Numbered from the stretch's first letter, positions 24,044 to 32,720 are shown. The stretch is DNA of 45,055 bases from Gemmataceae bacterium (GCA_009692065.1 SHZY01000035.1:1-45055); one strand, 5' to 3'. Program-made: numbers and translations. Notes: a model not told the origin generated them from the sequence alone.

Positions 24044-25801
24044 ATGCGATGCAAATTGACGTTGGCGGTGTTGATGGTGTTCGGCCTGTTCGTCGGCCTT
24101 GGGTTGACGCAGCCTCAGCCGGGCAAGGATCCGAAGGACAAGGACAAGAAAGATCCGCCGACCATCGAGAAGCTGACGGAGCCGGACTCCTTCAAGGACG
24201 ACCTGAAAACCGTCCGCGAAGCCGGCTTGAAAGGCGATGGACCGGACCTGATTGAATATTTCCGCCAGCGCACGCTCAAGGCGCCCGATCCGAAAGCGAT
24301 CGCCGTCCTGGTCAAGCAGCTCGGCGACGAGGATTTCGATACGCGCGAAAAAGCGTTCACCACGCTCGTCGGTATGGGCGCCAGCGCCATGGCCGGCATC
24401 AAGCAAGGGGAAAACGATCCCGACCTTGAAGTCCGCAAACGCCTCGCCGACCTCAAACAACGTATCGATACCAAGGCCGAGCCGATCCTGCAATCCGCCG
24501 CCGCCCGCTGCATCGCCAAGCTGAAGCCGCAAGGCGCCGCCGACGGCCTGATGGCGTTCCTACCATTCTCCAGCGATCCGATGGTCGTGGACGAAATCTG
24601 CAAAACTCTGGGCGCGGTCGCCGTCGTCAATGGCAAGATTGAGCCAGTGATCCTGAAGTCGCTTGACGATCAGGTGGCCGTCAAGCGAGGCGCCGCCGGC
24701 GAGGCGCTCGCGCGGGCCGGCGTCAAGGAGGAATTGCCCAACGTCAAGAAACTGCTCAAGGACACCGACGTCAGCGTCCGCTACCGCATCTGCATGGCCA
24801 TGCTCACGCACAAGGACAAGGACATCGTGCCCGTCATGATCGACCTCCTGGCCGACATGACCCCCAACCAGCTTTGGCCCATCGAGGAAGCACTCCTGCG
24901 GCTCGCCGGCGACAAGGCCCCCATCGGCTCGCTCGGCAACGACGCCGCCGCACGCAAGACCTACCGCGACGCCTGGAGCAAATGGTACGCCACCAATGCC
25001 GCCAACATCGACATGGCCAGGCTCTCGCAGGAAAACATCTATCTCGGCTACACCATGATCGTGCAGCACAATAACCGCATCGGTGCCGGCGGCGGCGGCA
25101 ACGTCGGCGAGATCTTCGAACTCGACAAGGATAAGAACCTTCGCTGGAAGATCAGCATCCCGGTTGGCTATCCCGTCGATGCTCAGTATGTCGGCGGCAA
25201 CCGCGTCGTCGTCGCCGAGTATCAGGGCGGGCGCGTCACCGAACGCGATACCATCAAGGGCGAGATCAAGTGGGATTACCAATGCGGCGGCAACCCGTTC
25301 TCCGTGCAGCGCCTTTCTAACGGCAACACCTTCGTCGCCATGCAGGGCCGGCTCATCGAGGTCGATCGCAACAAGAACGAAGTCTGGAGCTACCAGCGAC
25401 CCAACCAGGACATGCAACGCGCCAGAAAGCTCCCCAACGGCGAAGTCGCATTTATCACCAACGTAGGCCAATACATCCGCATGGATCCACGCAATCAGAA
25501 AGTCTCCAAGCAGTTCAACGTCATCGCGCCGCAGATCATCTTCGGCAGCATAGACGTTCTGCCCAACGGCCACGTCCTGGTGGCGCAATTCGGCCAGGGG
25601 CGCGTCACCGAGTACAACCAGGACGGCGGCCAGGTCGGCAACCCGATCGTCATCGCACAGCCCAACTCCGTCGTCCGCTTGCCCAATGGCAACAATCTGG
25701 TGACCAGCTACCAACAGCGCCAGGTCTACGAATTCAACGGCGCCCAGCAGGTGTGGAACTTCCAGACCGACGGCATCGTTTTCGTCGCGAGGCGCCGTTA
25801 A
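24044..25801 (+). CDS. Secreted HEAT-repeat + beta-propeller protein (paralogue 1 of 3)
   Basis: This 585-residue protein has a signal peptide (MRCKLTLAVLMVFGLFVGLGLTQ). A charged segment follows (DPKDKDKKDPPTIEKL), then HEAT-like helical repeats to about residue 290 (KAIAVLVKQLGDEDFDTREKAF; VPVMIDLLADMTPNQLWPIEEALLRLAG). A conserved junction reads DAWSKWYATNAANIDMARL. The C-terminal half (about 330-585) is a propeller with repeated L-x-NGNT-F-V and GHVLVAQFG-type strands, like arylsulfotransferase/PQQ-type propellers. It ends in VFVARRR. No catalytic residues are recognised. The same plan recurs in the next two genes, so this is a tandem family. GAGGA lies upstream of the ATG. Confidence 0.82.
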   Translation: MRCKLTLAVLMVFGLFVGLGLTQPQPGKDPKDKDKKDPPTIEKLTEPDSFKDDLKTVREAGLKGDGPDLIEYFRQRTLKAPDPKAIAVLVKQLGDEDFDTREKAFTTLVGMGASAMAGIKQGENDPDLEVRKRLADLKQRIDTKAEPILQSAAARCIAKLKPQGAADGLMAFLPFSSDPMVVDEICKTLGAVAVVNGKIEPVILKSLDDQVAVKRGAAGEALARAGVKEELPNVKKLLKDTDVSVRYRICMAMLTHKDKDIVPVMIDLLADMTPNQLWPIEEALLRLAGDKAPIGSLGNDAAARKTYRDAWSKWYATNAANIDMARLSQENIYLGYTMIVQHNNRIGAGGGGNVGEIFELDKDKNLRWKISIPVGYPVDAQYVGGNRVVVAEYQGGRVTERDTIKGEIKWDYQCGGNPFSVQRLSNGNTFVAMQGRLIEVDRNKNEVWSYQRPNQDMQRARKLPNGEVAFITNVGQYIRMDPRNQKVSKQFNVIAPQIIFGSIDVLPNGHVLVAQFGQGRVTEYNQDGGQVGNPIVIAQPNSVVRLPNGNNLVTSYQQRQVYEFNGAQQVWNFQTDGIVFVARRR

Positions 25802-25807
25802 CCGGTT

Positions 25808-25870
25808 TTCGTTTAGCGCCCGCGCCCAAACATCAGACGGCTGATCGTTCGACGCGGGCGCTAAACGAAG
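25808..25870. repeat. Hairpin repeat, TTCGTTTAGCGCCCGCG family (between HEAT/propeller genes 1 and 2)
   Basis: TTCGTTTAGCGCCCGCG (25808) pairs with CGCGGGCGCTAAACGAAG (25853-25870), same family as 18037 and 19126. It ends 15 bp before the second HEAT gene. Confidence 0.9.
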
Positions 25871-25885
25871 AGAGGACCCCCACCC

Positions 25886-27553
25886 ATGCGTTGGTGGCTG
25901 ATCGCATTCATCCTGGTCATTGCGCCCGCCGCCTATGCGCAGACGGACGAATACGCCGCCGACGAAACCGTCCTGCGCGAGCAACGCCTGCCGACCAAGG
26001 GCCCGGACCTCTTGCAAATCTTCCGCGATCGCACGCCCAAGCCCGATACGATCACCCAGGTCAATAAATACGTCGCCCGGCTGCAATCCTCGCCGTACGT
26101 CGATCGCGTCAAGGCGAGTGCCGAGCTGCGGGCGATGGGCCCGGTCGTCCGGCCGCTGTTGGAGAATCTGCTGGCCGAGGGCAAACACGACCTGGAGACA
26201 GTGCGCCGCCTGCGCGAGGTCGCGTTCCATTTCCCCGCGGAGAAGGATTACGCCGCCGTGACCGCCGCGGCCCGGTTGCTCCAGCGTGACAAGCCGCCGA
26301 ACGGGTTAACCACCTTGATCGACTTCGTTCCCTATGCGATCAACGAATCCGTGCGCCAGGAAGTGCAGCGGGCGCTCAACACGCTGGCGAAAGCCGAGAA
26401 AGCGCCGGCTACGATCCTCCCCGATACGCTCAAGGATCCAAGTCCCTCGCGCCGTGCAGCCGCTGCCGAGGCGATGCTGCGTTCGAATGGGCTGACCGCC
26501 AGGGACAAGATCTCGCCGCTGCTTAAGGACGAGAACCCCCTCGTCCGCCACCAGCTCGCCATGACGCTGGTCGAAATGAACGACAAGTCCGGGCTGCCGA
26601 TCCTGATTCGCTCGTTGACCGACGTGCCGGCCGATTGCGCGGAGTTCGCTCTGGAGTTGCTCTACCGCGCCGGCGGCGAGAAATCGCCGAGCATTTTTTA
26701 CCCAGGCAAGCACAAGGCCGCCGCGTTTTGCGCCGCCTGGGATAAATGGTATACCGACAACCAGGCCAGCCTCGATCTCGCCAAGCAGCTTGCCCGCACC
26801 GACCTCGGCTTCACGATCATCACCACCATGGGCATCGGCGCCAAGGCGGCCGCCAATAGCAAGGTCTTCGAAGTAGACGGCCGCGCCCCCGATCGGACCG
26901 TGCGCTGGGAGTTCAACGCCGGCCGTTATCCGATCGACGTGCAAATCCTCGGGCCCAATCGTCTTCTCGTTGCCGAGTATCTCGATCGCCGGGTCACCGA
27001 GCGTGATTTCAAGGGCAACATCCTTTGGCAAGTCGCCGTCAATTTGCCGATCGGCTGCCAGCGTTTGCCGGATGGACGCACCTTCATCGTCAGTCGGCAA
27101 CGGCTGGTGATTGTCGATCGCGACGGCGTCGAGGTCTTCAGCCACAGTCCGCAGCAACCCAGCATCATGGCCGCCCAGCGCCTGCGCAACGGCCAGATCG
27201 CCATGGTAACTTCCGGCGGCCGCTGCTCGCTGATCGATCCACAAGGCCGCGAGCTCAAGGCCTTCCAGCTCGGCGGCGCGGTCTATACGCTGGGAGGCAA
27301 CATCGACGTCCTGCCGGGCGGCCGAATCCTGGTGCCGCTTTACAACCAGCAGTGCGTCGCCGAATTCGATTGGGATGGCAACAAGCACTGGACCGCCACC
27401 ATCAACAACCCGACCTCGGTGAGCCGCTTGTCCAACGGCAACACCCTGGTGACGTGCAGCCTCAACAACCGTATCGTCGAGATCGACCGCGCCGGCAAGG
27501 AAGTGTGGAGCTACCACGTGGATGGCCGGCCGTTCCGAGCGCGCCGGCGGTGA
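25886..27553 (+). CDS. Secreted HEAT-repeat + beta-propeller protein (paralogue 2 of 3)
   Basis: This 555-residue protein has signal peptide MRWWLIAFILVIAPAAYAQ. HEAT-like helices follow: ITQVNKYVARLQSSPYVDRV, GLTTLIDFVPYAINESVRQE and GLPILIRSLTDVPADCAEF. The junction AAWDKWYTDNQASLDLAKQL aligns with the W..WY junction of paralogue 1. The propeller half has RFLVAEYLDRRVTERDF-type blades, RLPDGRTFIVSRQRL and RLSNGNTLVTCSLNNRIVEI, and ends PFRARRR. It lacks the acidic/Lys-rich spacer after the signal peptide. Start: AGAGGACC precedes the ATG. The family appears planctomycete-specific in my memory, with roles unassigned. Confidence 0.82.
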   Translation: MRWWLIAFILVIAPAAYAQTDEYAADETVLREQRLPTKGPDLLQIFRDRTPKPDTITQVNKYVARLQSSPYVDRVKASAELRAMGPVVRPLLENLLAEGKHDLETVRRLREVAFHFPAEKDYAAVTAAARLLQRDKPPNGLTTLIDFVPYAINESVRQEVQRALNTLAKAEKAPATILPDTLKDPSPSRRAAAAEAMLRSNGLTARDKISPLLKDENPLVRHQLAMTLVEMNDKSGLPILIRSLTDVPADCAEFALELLYRAGGEKSPSIFYPGKHKAAAFCAAWDKWYTDNQASLDLAKQLARTDLGFTIITTMGIGAKAAANSKVFEVDGRAPDRTVRWEFNAGRYPIDVQILGPNRLLVAEYLDRRVTERDFKGNILWQVAVNLPIGCQRLPDGRTFIVSRQRLVIVDRDGVEVFSHSPQQPSIMAAQRLRNGQIAMVTSGGRCSLIDPQGRELKAFQLGGAVYTLGGNIDVLPGGRILVPLYNQQCVAEFDWDGNKHWTATINNPTSVSRLSNGNTLVTCSLNNRIVEIDRAGKEVWSYHVDGRPFRARRR

Positions 27554-27556
27554 AAT

Positions 27557-27680
27557 CAGGAGTCAGGAGTCAGGAGTCAGGGGTCAGTTGACCAAAATGT
27601 GATCGTTTTGTTCTGAACGCTGACTCCTGATTCCTGATCCTTGATCCCTGATCCCTGATCCCTGACTCCTGACTCCTGAG
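27557..27680. repeat. AGGAGTCAGGAGTCAGG inverted repeat (intergenic copy)
   Basis: The left arm 27557-27587 is a tandem of CAGGAGT units. The right arm 27620-27680 is a tandem of CTGACTCCT/CTGATCCCT units. The same word family occurs inside GH57 at 19940-20018. It fills the gap between HEAT/propeller genes 2 and 3. Confidence 0.9.
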
Positions 27681-27697
27681 GTACGAGGATCGTGCTT

Positions 27698-29467
27698 ATG
27701 CGTTTCCTGAAGATTCTCTCGCTGGCAGCTTTCCTGGCCCTGGCGGCAATGCTCGCCGCCGACAGCGGTGGGCCCAAGGACCCGCCCAAGATCGACGTCA
27801 AGAAGGACGATGAGAAAAAGCCTGAACCCAAGATCGATTCCCACGACGATACCCTTCTCCGCCGCGCCAATATCGCGACCGATGGCCCAGCCCTTGTCGA
27901 CTTCCTCAAAAAACGCATTCTCCCTGAAAGCGAACGCTCCGAGGTCGAGCAAATGGTCCGCCGGCTCGGTCACGCCAACTACCGCACGCGCGAGCTGGCC
28001 ATGCAAGAGCTGATCGCCCGCGGCATCAGCTCCGTGGATGTGTTGCGCACATACTCCCTCCCCCCCTTGGTAAAGGGGGGCAGCGTGGCGTCCTTTGACT
28101 TGGAACTACTGCGCCGCATCGACCGCTCGATCCTGTCGATCTACGAACGGGACGTCGGCGCCGAAGTCGTCGGCGCTGTCATCCGCGTCGCTGCCGACAA
28201 GAAATCGGCCGGCCTTGTCGAAGCGTTGATCGGATATCTGCCCTTCGCCGACAATGACGCCTTGCTCGACGAACTGCGCTTTGCCCTCGCGAAAAATACC
28301 TTGAAGGACGGCAAGGCAAACGCGGCCCTGGTGTCGGCCCTGACCGACCGCTCCGCACTGCGCCGGGCAACCGCCGCCGAGGTGCTGGCTCGCGCGGCCT
28401 ACGCGGGCCACAAGGACGCAATTCGCACGGCCCTGACCGATCCCGATCCGCTGGTGCGTTTCCGCACCGCCCGCGCCCTGGCCTTTGCCCAGCAGCGCGA
28501 CGCCATTCCCACCTTGATCGACACCCTCGCCGACTTGCCGATCAGCATCGCCTGGCAGGCCGAGGACTTCCTCTTGAACCTCGCGGCCACGTCCACGGCC
28601 CCCACAGTCTCGATGGGCAATGACAAGGAAACGCGTGCCAAATGCAAGGACGCCTGGCACGCCTGGTGGAAGGCGCAAGGCGACAAGGTCGATCTCGCCA
28701 AACTCGAGGAAACGCCCAGGCTGCTGGGCCGCACGTTGGTCGTCTTGCTCGATCAGAACACCATCCTTGAACTCGGCGCCGACAACCAGCCGCGCTGGGA
28801 GATCAAGACCGTCGTCTTCCCGCTCGACGCTCAGCTCCTGGGCGAGGACCGCGTGCTCGTTGCCGAGCATCACGCCAACCGCATCAGCGAGCGCAACCTG
28901 CGCGGCGACGTCGTCTGGCAGAAAGGCGTCGTCGCCCCGCTCGTCGCCCAGCGGCTCGCCAACGGCAACACCTTCGTCTCCACCGATCACCAGTTCCTCG
29001 AATTCGACAAGAACGGCAACGAGACGATGCAGATCAACCTGGGGGGCAACGGCCTCGGCGACCGCAAGATCCTCAAGGCCATGAAGCTCCCCAACGACGA
29101 GATCGTCTGCCTCAGAGCCGACGCACGCATCGTCCGCTACGACAAGAACGGCAAAGAGCTGCACAGCTTCCCCGTCAACATCGGCCTGCGCCTCTACGGC
29201 GGCCGCATTCACATGCTCCCCAATGGCCGAGTCCTCGTGCCGCAAAATCAGGAGGGCAAGGTCCTCGAATACGACAGCCAGGGCAAGGTCATCTGGGAAA
29301 CGTCCATCCCTTCCCCCATCGCGGCGACGCGTCTCTCCAACGGCAACACGCTGATCACCTCGATGGACCCGAACATCGGCGCCGTCGAGGTGAACCGCGC
29401 CGGCGTCCACGTCTGGTCCTACCAGCACTCCAGCAACACAAGGGTGACACGGGCGACCAGGCGCTGA
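27698..29467 (+). CDS. Secreted HEAT-repeat + beta-propeller protein (paralogue 3 of 3), with small repeat-encoded insert
   Basis: This 589-residue protein has signal peptide MRFLKILSLAAFLALAAMLA, then DPPKIDVKKDDEKKPEPKID, like the charged spacer of paralogue 1. HEAT-like helices follow (VEQMVRRLGHANYRTRELAM; GLVEALIGYLPFADNDALLD; AIPTLIDTLADLPISIAWQAEDFLLNLA). The junction is DAWHAWWKAQGDKVDLAKL. The propeller half has RLANGNTFVSTDHQFLEFD and RLSNGNTLITSMDPNIGAVEV, ending RVTRATRR. Relative to paralogues 1 and 2, an extra stretch YSLPPLVKGGS near residue 118 coincides with the C/G-run hairpin at 28056-28080. ATG at 27698 has GAGGAT upstream; the GTG at 27692 is a less likely start. Confidence 0.82.
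   Translation: MRFLKILSLAAFLALAAMLAADSGGPKDPPKIDVKKDDEKKPEPKIDSHDDTLLRRANIATDGPALVDFLKKRILPESERSEVEQMVRRLGHANYRTRELAMQELIARGISSVDVLRTYSLPPLVKGGSVASFDLELLRRIDRSILSIYERDVGAEVVGAVIRVAADKKSAGLVEALIGYLPFADNDALLDELRFALAKNTLKDGKANAALVSALTDRSALRRATAAEVLARAAYAGHKDAIRTALTDPDPLVRFRTARALAFAQQRDAIPTLIDTLADLPISIAWQAEDFLLNLAATSTAPTVSMGNDKETRAKCKDAWHAWWKAQGDKVDLAKLEETPRLLGRTLVVLLDQNTILELGADNQPRWEIKTVVFPLDAQLLGEDRVLVAEHHANRISERNLRGDVVWQKGVVAPLVAQRLANGNTFVSTDHQFLEFDKNGNETMQINLGGNGLGDRKILKAMKLPNDEIVCLRADARIVRYDKNGKELHSFPVNIGLRLYGGRIHMLPNGRVLVPQNQEGKVLEYDSQGKVIWETSIPSPIAATRLSNGNTLITSMDPNIGAVEVNRAGVHVWSYQHSSNTRVTRATRR
28056..28080. repeat. Small C/G-run hairpin inside HEAT/propeller gene 3
   Basis: A C-rich run ending CCCCCCCTT is followed after three bases by AAGGGGGG, forming a short hairpin within the coding region. 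It encodes about nine residues (SLPPLVKGG) absent from the two neighbours. Confidence 0.7.
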
Positions 29468-29490
29468 ACCAATTGAGCCGCGAAATTTGT

Positions 29491-29577
29491 ACCACGGGGT
29501 GGCACGAGGAACACGGGGGAAAATGCGAGATTGATCAACGCAATTCTCCCCCGTGTTCCTCGTGCCCCCCCCGTGGT
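29491..29577. repeat. ACCACGGGG...CACGGGGGA inverted repeat
   Basis: Arms 29491-29523 and 29544-29577 are near-complementary around a loop of about 20 nt. They resemble the outer arms at 656-687/868-899. The element follows HEAT/propeller gene 3. Confidence 0.88.
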
Positions 29578-29678
29578 TCATTTCCTCGTCACACCTCATC
29601 CGTCGGCCACGTCGGTGCGGTTCGCAAGAGATACGCACGCTTGTGATCGCTGGCCGAGCTGCGGCCCACTCTCTCGAC

Positions 29679-29954
29679 TCATACCACGTTGAATTTCGTG
29701 CCGTTCTGGTCGGGCACGTAGACGCTCGACCCGCCGGGGCCGCCGCCGCCGGCATCGCGGATATCCACGCCGAGGGCCAATTCGACAACGTGCGTCCACC
29801 GCGCCGCGCTGGCGCCTTCGGATGCCTCGAGGCCAGGCGCATACGCCGCGCGCAGACTCACATGTACCCCGGCCACATCAGGCGCGGCCGGCGGCATGTT
29901 CATCCCCTGGTAAATGTCGATCGTGGTGTTCGTCGCAAAGGTCGTGGCGGCCAT
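29679..29954 (-). CDS. Small conserved-looking protein of unknown function
   Basis: This 91-residue protein begins MAATTFATNTTIDIYQGMNM and contains DVAGVHVSLRAAY and THVVELALGVDIRDAG, ending VYVPDQNGTKFNVV. The beginning and the D-I-R-D / VYVPDxNGTxFxVV end are conserved in small planctomycete proteins that I recall seeing in similar form, of unknown function. The ATG at 29954 has GAGGATC upstream, while the longer frame to 30056 lacks it. There is no signal peptide or membrane segment. It lies between the HEAT array and the ABC cluster on the minus strand, ending in a region with no other gene. Confidence 0.6.
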   Translation of the reverse strand: MAATTFATNTTIDIYQGMNMPPAAPDVAGVHVSLRAAYAPGLEASEGASAARWTHVVELALGVDIRDAGGGGPGGSSVYVPDQNGTKFNVV

Positions 29955-30052
29955 GGGAGATCCTCGTGGCGAAAAGAACGAGCAACCCGACTCCCGGTTG
30001 ATCGTACCACGACGAAGAGAGCTTTGGCGACGTCCGTTGCGTGGCCGCGGCT

Positions 30053-31030
30053 TCATTTCTTCAGGCTGGCATCCTTCTCGGCGTCGGCCTTGCGATAGAG
30101 GCTCGTCGGGATCAGGATCTCGCTGCCGAGCGGGTTGCCCTGGAAGTGGCGCAGGATGGCGCGGGCGGTCTCCTGGGCGATCTTGTCGGGGAACTGGATC
30201 GGGTCGGCGTAAATCTTGCCTTCGAGGATGGCCTGCTTGCCTTCGGGCTGCCCGTCGAAGCCGATGATCTTGATCTGGGCGGTCTTGTTGGCGCGTTCGA
30301 GGGCGGCGCGGGCGCCCAGGGCGCCGGGATCGTTGATGGCGAAGATGCCGACGATGTCAGGGTCCGACTGGAGCGTGTCTTGCGTGGCGCGATAGCCCTT
30401 GTCCTTTTCGCCGTCGCAGGGGAGCCGTTTGACGACCTTGATCTTGCCGGTCGCGCGGCCATCGTTGTGTTTTTTGAGGACCTCGTCGAACCCCTTGATG
30501 CGCAGGATGCACGAGTCGACCTTCTGGAAATCGAGGACGAGAATCTTGCCGCCGTTGTCGCCGAGGGCTTCGATCATCGCCTCGCCCGCCTGCTTGCCGC
30601 CCTCGTAGTTGTCCGTCGCCACGTGGGTGACGACCTTGGCGTCCGGATCGAGGCAGGCGATGTCGGCAGTGAAGACGGGCACGCCTTGCTTGTTCGCCTC
30701 TCGGATGACCGGGCCGATAGCCTTGGAATCACACGGGCACAACACGATGGCCGACACCTTCTGCACGAGGAAATCCTGCACCTGCTTTTGCTGCTTGGCC
30801 ACATCGAGATCGCCGGAGACCGCGACGACATCGTAGCCCGCCTTGTTCATGTCCGCCGTCAAGACGTCGGCGATCTCCTTGAAGAACGGGTTGGTCATCG
30901 TCAGGACGGAGACGCCGATCGTCCCCTTGGTGTTCTTCTTCGGCTTCTTGCCGTCGTCCGGCGTCTCCCGGCAACTGCCGATTAGAAACGCAAAGACGAC
31001 GATGCAGCACACAGCGACAACTCTACGCAT
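30053..31030 (-). CDS. Sugar-type ABC transporter substrate-binding lipoprotein (RbsB-like)
   Basis: This 325-residue protein has a lipoprotein signal ending LIGSC with Cys20 as the acylation site. It has the type I periplasmic binding fold typical of ribose-type binding proteins: GTIGVSVLTMTNPFFKEIAD, the inter-domain GVPVFTADIACL and VATDNYEGGKQAG, and FAINDPGALGARAALERA. Length fits RbsB-type proteins. The usual partners (RbsA-type double ATPase, RbsC permease) are absent. Instead it follows by 14 bp an ATPase of ModC/PotA type. GAGGAG lies before the ATG. So its transporter partner is uncertain; it may instead be a sensor or serve a transporter elsewhere. Confidence 0.85.
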   Translation of the reverse strand: MRRVVAVCCIVVFAFLIGSCRETPDDGKKPKKNTKGTIGVSVLTMTNPFFKEIADVLTADMNKAGYDVVAVSGDLDVAKQQKQVQDFLVQKVSAIVLCPCDSKAIGPVIREANKQGVPVFTADIACLDPDAKVVTHVATDNYEGGKQAGEAMIEALGDNGGKILVLDFQKVDSCILRIKGFDEVLKKHNDGRATGKIKVVKRLPCDGEKDKGYRATQDTLQSDPDIVGIFAINDPGALGARAALERANKTAQIKIIGFDGQPEGKQAILEGKIYADPIQFPDKIAQETARAILRHFQGNPLGSEILIPTSLYRKADAEKDASLKK

Positions 31031-31044
31031 GTTGAACTCCTCGA

Positions 31045-31728
31045 TCACGAACGCAATTCGGTGATGTTCTGACTTGCGATCCCATCCGCCTTGATAACCT
31101 CCACACGCCCATCCCGCAAACGAAAAATAAAATCGCCGAGTTGGTCGGCCTCATGCCGGCTGTGGGTGACGTGCAGAACCGTGACCTTTTCACGCCGCGG
31201 CAACTCCTTCAAGAGCTCGATCATACGATCACGCGTCTCCTCATCGAGCGAGCTTAACGGCTCGTCCATCAAGAGCACCGGCGGATGATTGGCGAGCGCC
31301 CGGCCCAGCGCAATCCGCTGCGTCTCCCCTCCCGACAGGCCAACCGCCCTGCGTTCCAACAGACGCGCGATGTGCAGCCACTCGGCCAACTGTTCAACTC
31401 TTTCCTTGATCGCCGCTGCGGGTTGGCCACGAATGCTCAAGGCGAAGCCGAGGTTGTCGCGCACCGTCATCGTTTGAAACAGGGCGCCGTCTTGCGGCAC
31501 ATAGCCGATGTTGCGCTCGGCAGGCGACAGATACGTCGCATCGTGCTCATTCAACTGAATCCGGCCGGACGCAAAGGTCCGCAAGCCCGCGATGGCTTCG
31601 AGCACCGTCGTCTTGCCGCAGCCGGTGGTGCCCATGAGTAAGGCGTACTTGCCCTTGGGAACGTGCAACGACAGATCGTCGAGGCGAAAGTCGCCTTGTT
31701 GCAAGCAGAGGTGATCGACGTCGATCAT
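31045..31728 (-). CDS. ABC transporter ATP-binding protein (molybdate/sulfate-type importer ATPase)
   Basis: This 227-residue ATPase has Walker A GTTGCGKT (33-40), Q-loop VPQDGALF (77-84), signature LSGGE (131-135), Walker B LLMDEP (152-157) and a switch His in VLHVTHSRHE. Its length is that of a short ModC/WtpC-type ATPase with little regulatory C-terminus. It energises the permease encoded directly upstream (31900-32703). The gene order double-ModA protein, permease, ATPase supports a molybdate/tungstate-like anion importer, though that is inference. The longer frame from 31761 overlaps an inverted repeat; the ATG at 31728 is preferred. Confidence 0.9.
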   Translation of the reverse strand: MIDVDHLCLQQGDFRLDDLSLHVPKGKYALLMGTTGCGKTTVLEAIAGLRTFASGRIQLNEHDATYLSPAERNIGYVPQDGALFQTMTVRDNLGFALSIRGQPAAAIKERVEQLAEWLHIARLLERRAVGLSGGETQRIALGRALANHPPVLLMDEPLSSLDEETRDRMIELLKELPRREKVTVLHVTHSRHEADQLGDFIFRLRDGRVEVIKADGIASQNITELRS

Positions 31729-31746
31729 GGCGATACGATACGAATC

Positions 31747-31892
31747 TAACCACAGAGACACAGAGGCACAGAGAAGAGATTGGAGTGAGTGAATCCGCTC
31801 ACCGGCAAGCGATTCGAAATCGAAGTGGATCGGGAGGCGCCCCCTGTTTTCTCACCCAGACTCCTCTCTGTGCCTCTGTGTCTCTGTGGTTA
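31747..31892. repeat. AACCACAGAGACACAGAGGCACAGAG inverted repeat
   Basis: Arms 31747-31774 and 31864-31892 are complementary words of CACAGAG type. The element lies in the gap between the permease and the ATPase genes, inside what looks like an operon. Confidence 0.9.
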
Positions 31893-31899
31893 GTTCCTC

Positions 31900-32703
31900 C
31901 TACACCAGCCCCGTGCCGCGCAATCCCAGGGTGCGCGTCAAGATGAGCACCACGACGGCCGCGGCGATCATCAAGAGCGAAACCGCGATGCCGGCTTCGA
32001 GGTTGCCGATCGAGAACTCGAGCCACACCGTGGTGGACAGCACTTCGGTGCGCATGTGCGTGGCGCCGGAGAATATCAAAATCGGGCCAAATTCACCCAG
32101 CGCCCGCGCCCAGGAGAGTGTCGCCGCCGTCAGCAAGCCGCGTCGCGCCGCCGGCAAGGCGACCCGCCAGAAGGCCTGGGCCCGCGTGCAGCCCAGCGTC
32201 ATCGCCACCTGCTCGGTGCGCGGAGAAATCTGCTCGAAGGTCACCCTCATCGTGCGTACCGCGAACGCCGCCGAGACCGAAAACTGCGCCAGGATCACGC
32301 TTGGTATCTGAAAGGTCACGCCGAAGATATTCTTCTCGAAGAACTGCCCCGGCCACGTTTGAAAGAGAATCAAGAGACTGAGGCCGATCACCAGGGGCGG
32401 CAGCACGATCGGAATATCCAGCACCGTGTCGATGGACGTCTTGCCCCAGAAGTTCGTCCGGGCCAGGAGGTATCCCATCGGCACGCCGACCCAGAGCGAC
32501 AGGATCGTCGTGATGGTGCACGAGATCAGGCTCAGCTTGATGGCGTAACGTATCTGCGGCTTGTTGAGTGCGTCGAGCAGATGGTCCGGCGTCGTGAAGA
32601 ACAGATCGGCCGCGATCATGGCGACGATTAGCACCACATACGACCCGCCGAGAATCGACAGGCAGAGGTAAAATACCCAATCCGCAGGCAGGCGCGGCTT
32701 CAA
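31900..32703 (-). CDS. ABC transporter permease (ModB/CysT-type), non-ATG start
   Basis: This protein of about 267 residues has six or so hydrophobic segments (WVFYLCLSILGGSYVVLIV; YAIKLSLISCTITTILSLWVGVPMG; VLDIPIVLPPLVIGLSLLIL). The permease-ATPase coupling loop EQVAMTLGCTRAQAFWRVAL is present, with the usual E-A-A-x3-G pattern changed to E-Q-V-A-x3-G. It ends with VVLILTRTLGL. Family resemblance is to molybdate/sulfate permeases. No ATG precedes the first membrane segment outside the upstream repeat. A TTG at 32703 (or ATT at 32706) follows GAGG at good spacing and is my choice. The frame upstream of that translates the GTGGCACGG repeat at 32721-32818. Confidence 0.82.
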   Translation of the reverse strand: MKPRLPADWVFYLCLSILGGSYVVLIVAMIAADLFFTTPDHLLDALNKPQIRYAIKLSLISCTITTILSLWVGVPMGYLLARTNFWGKTSIDTVLDIPIVLPPLVIGLSLLILFQTWPGQFFEKNIFGVTFQIPSVILAQFSVSAAFAVRTMRVTFEQISPRTEQVAMTLGCTRAQAFWRVALPAARRGLLTAATLSWARALGEFGPILIFSGATHMRTEVLSTTVWLEFSIGNLEAGIAVSLLMIAAAVVVLILTRTLGLRGTGLV

Positions 32704-32720
32704 AATGTACCTCGCTTGAT

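Noticed and set aside
24560..26230. Long minus-strand open frame of about 556 residues over the first HEAT/propeller genes, and similar ones at 28106-29842, 26306-27517 and 11576-12832.
   Set aside because: High-GC codon bias creates long antisense frames. These lack signal peptides, ribosome binding sites and any family motif, and the plus-strand genes are strongly supported.
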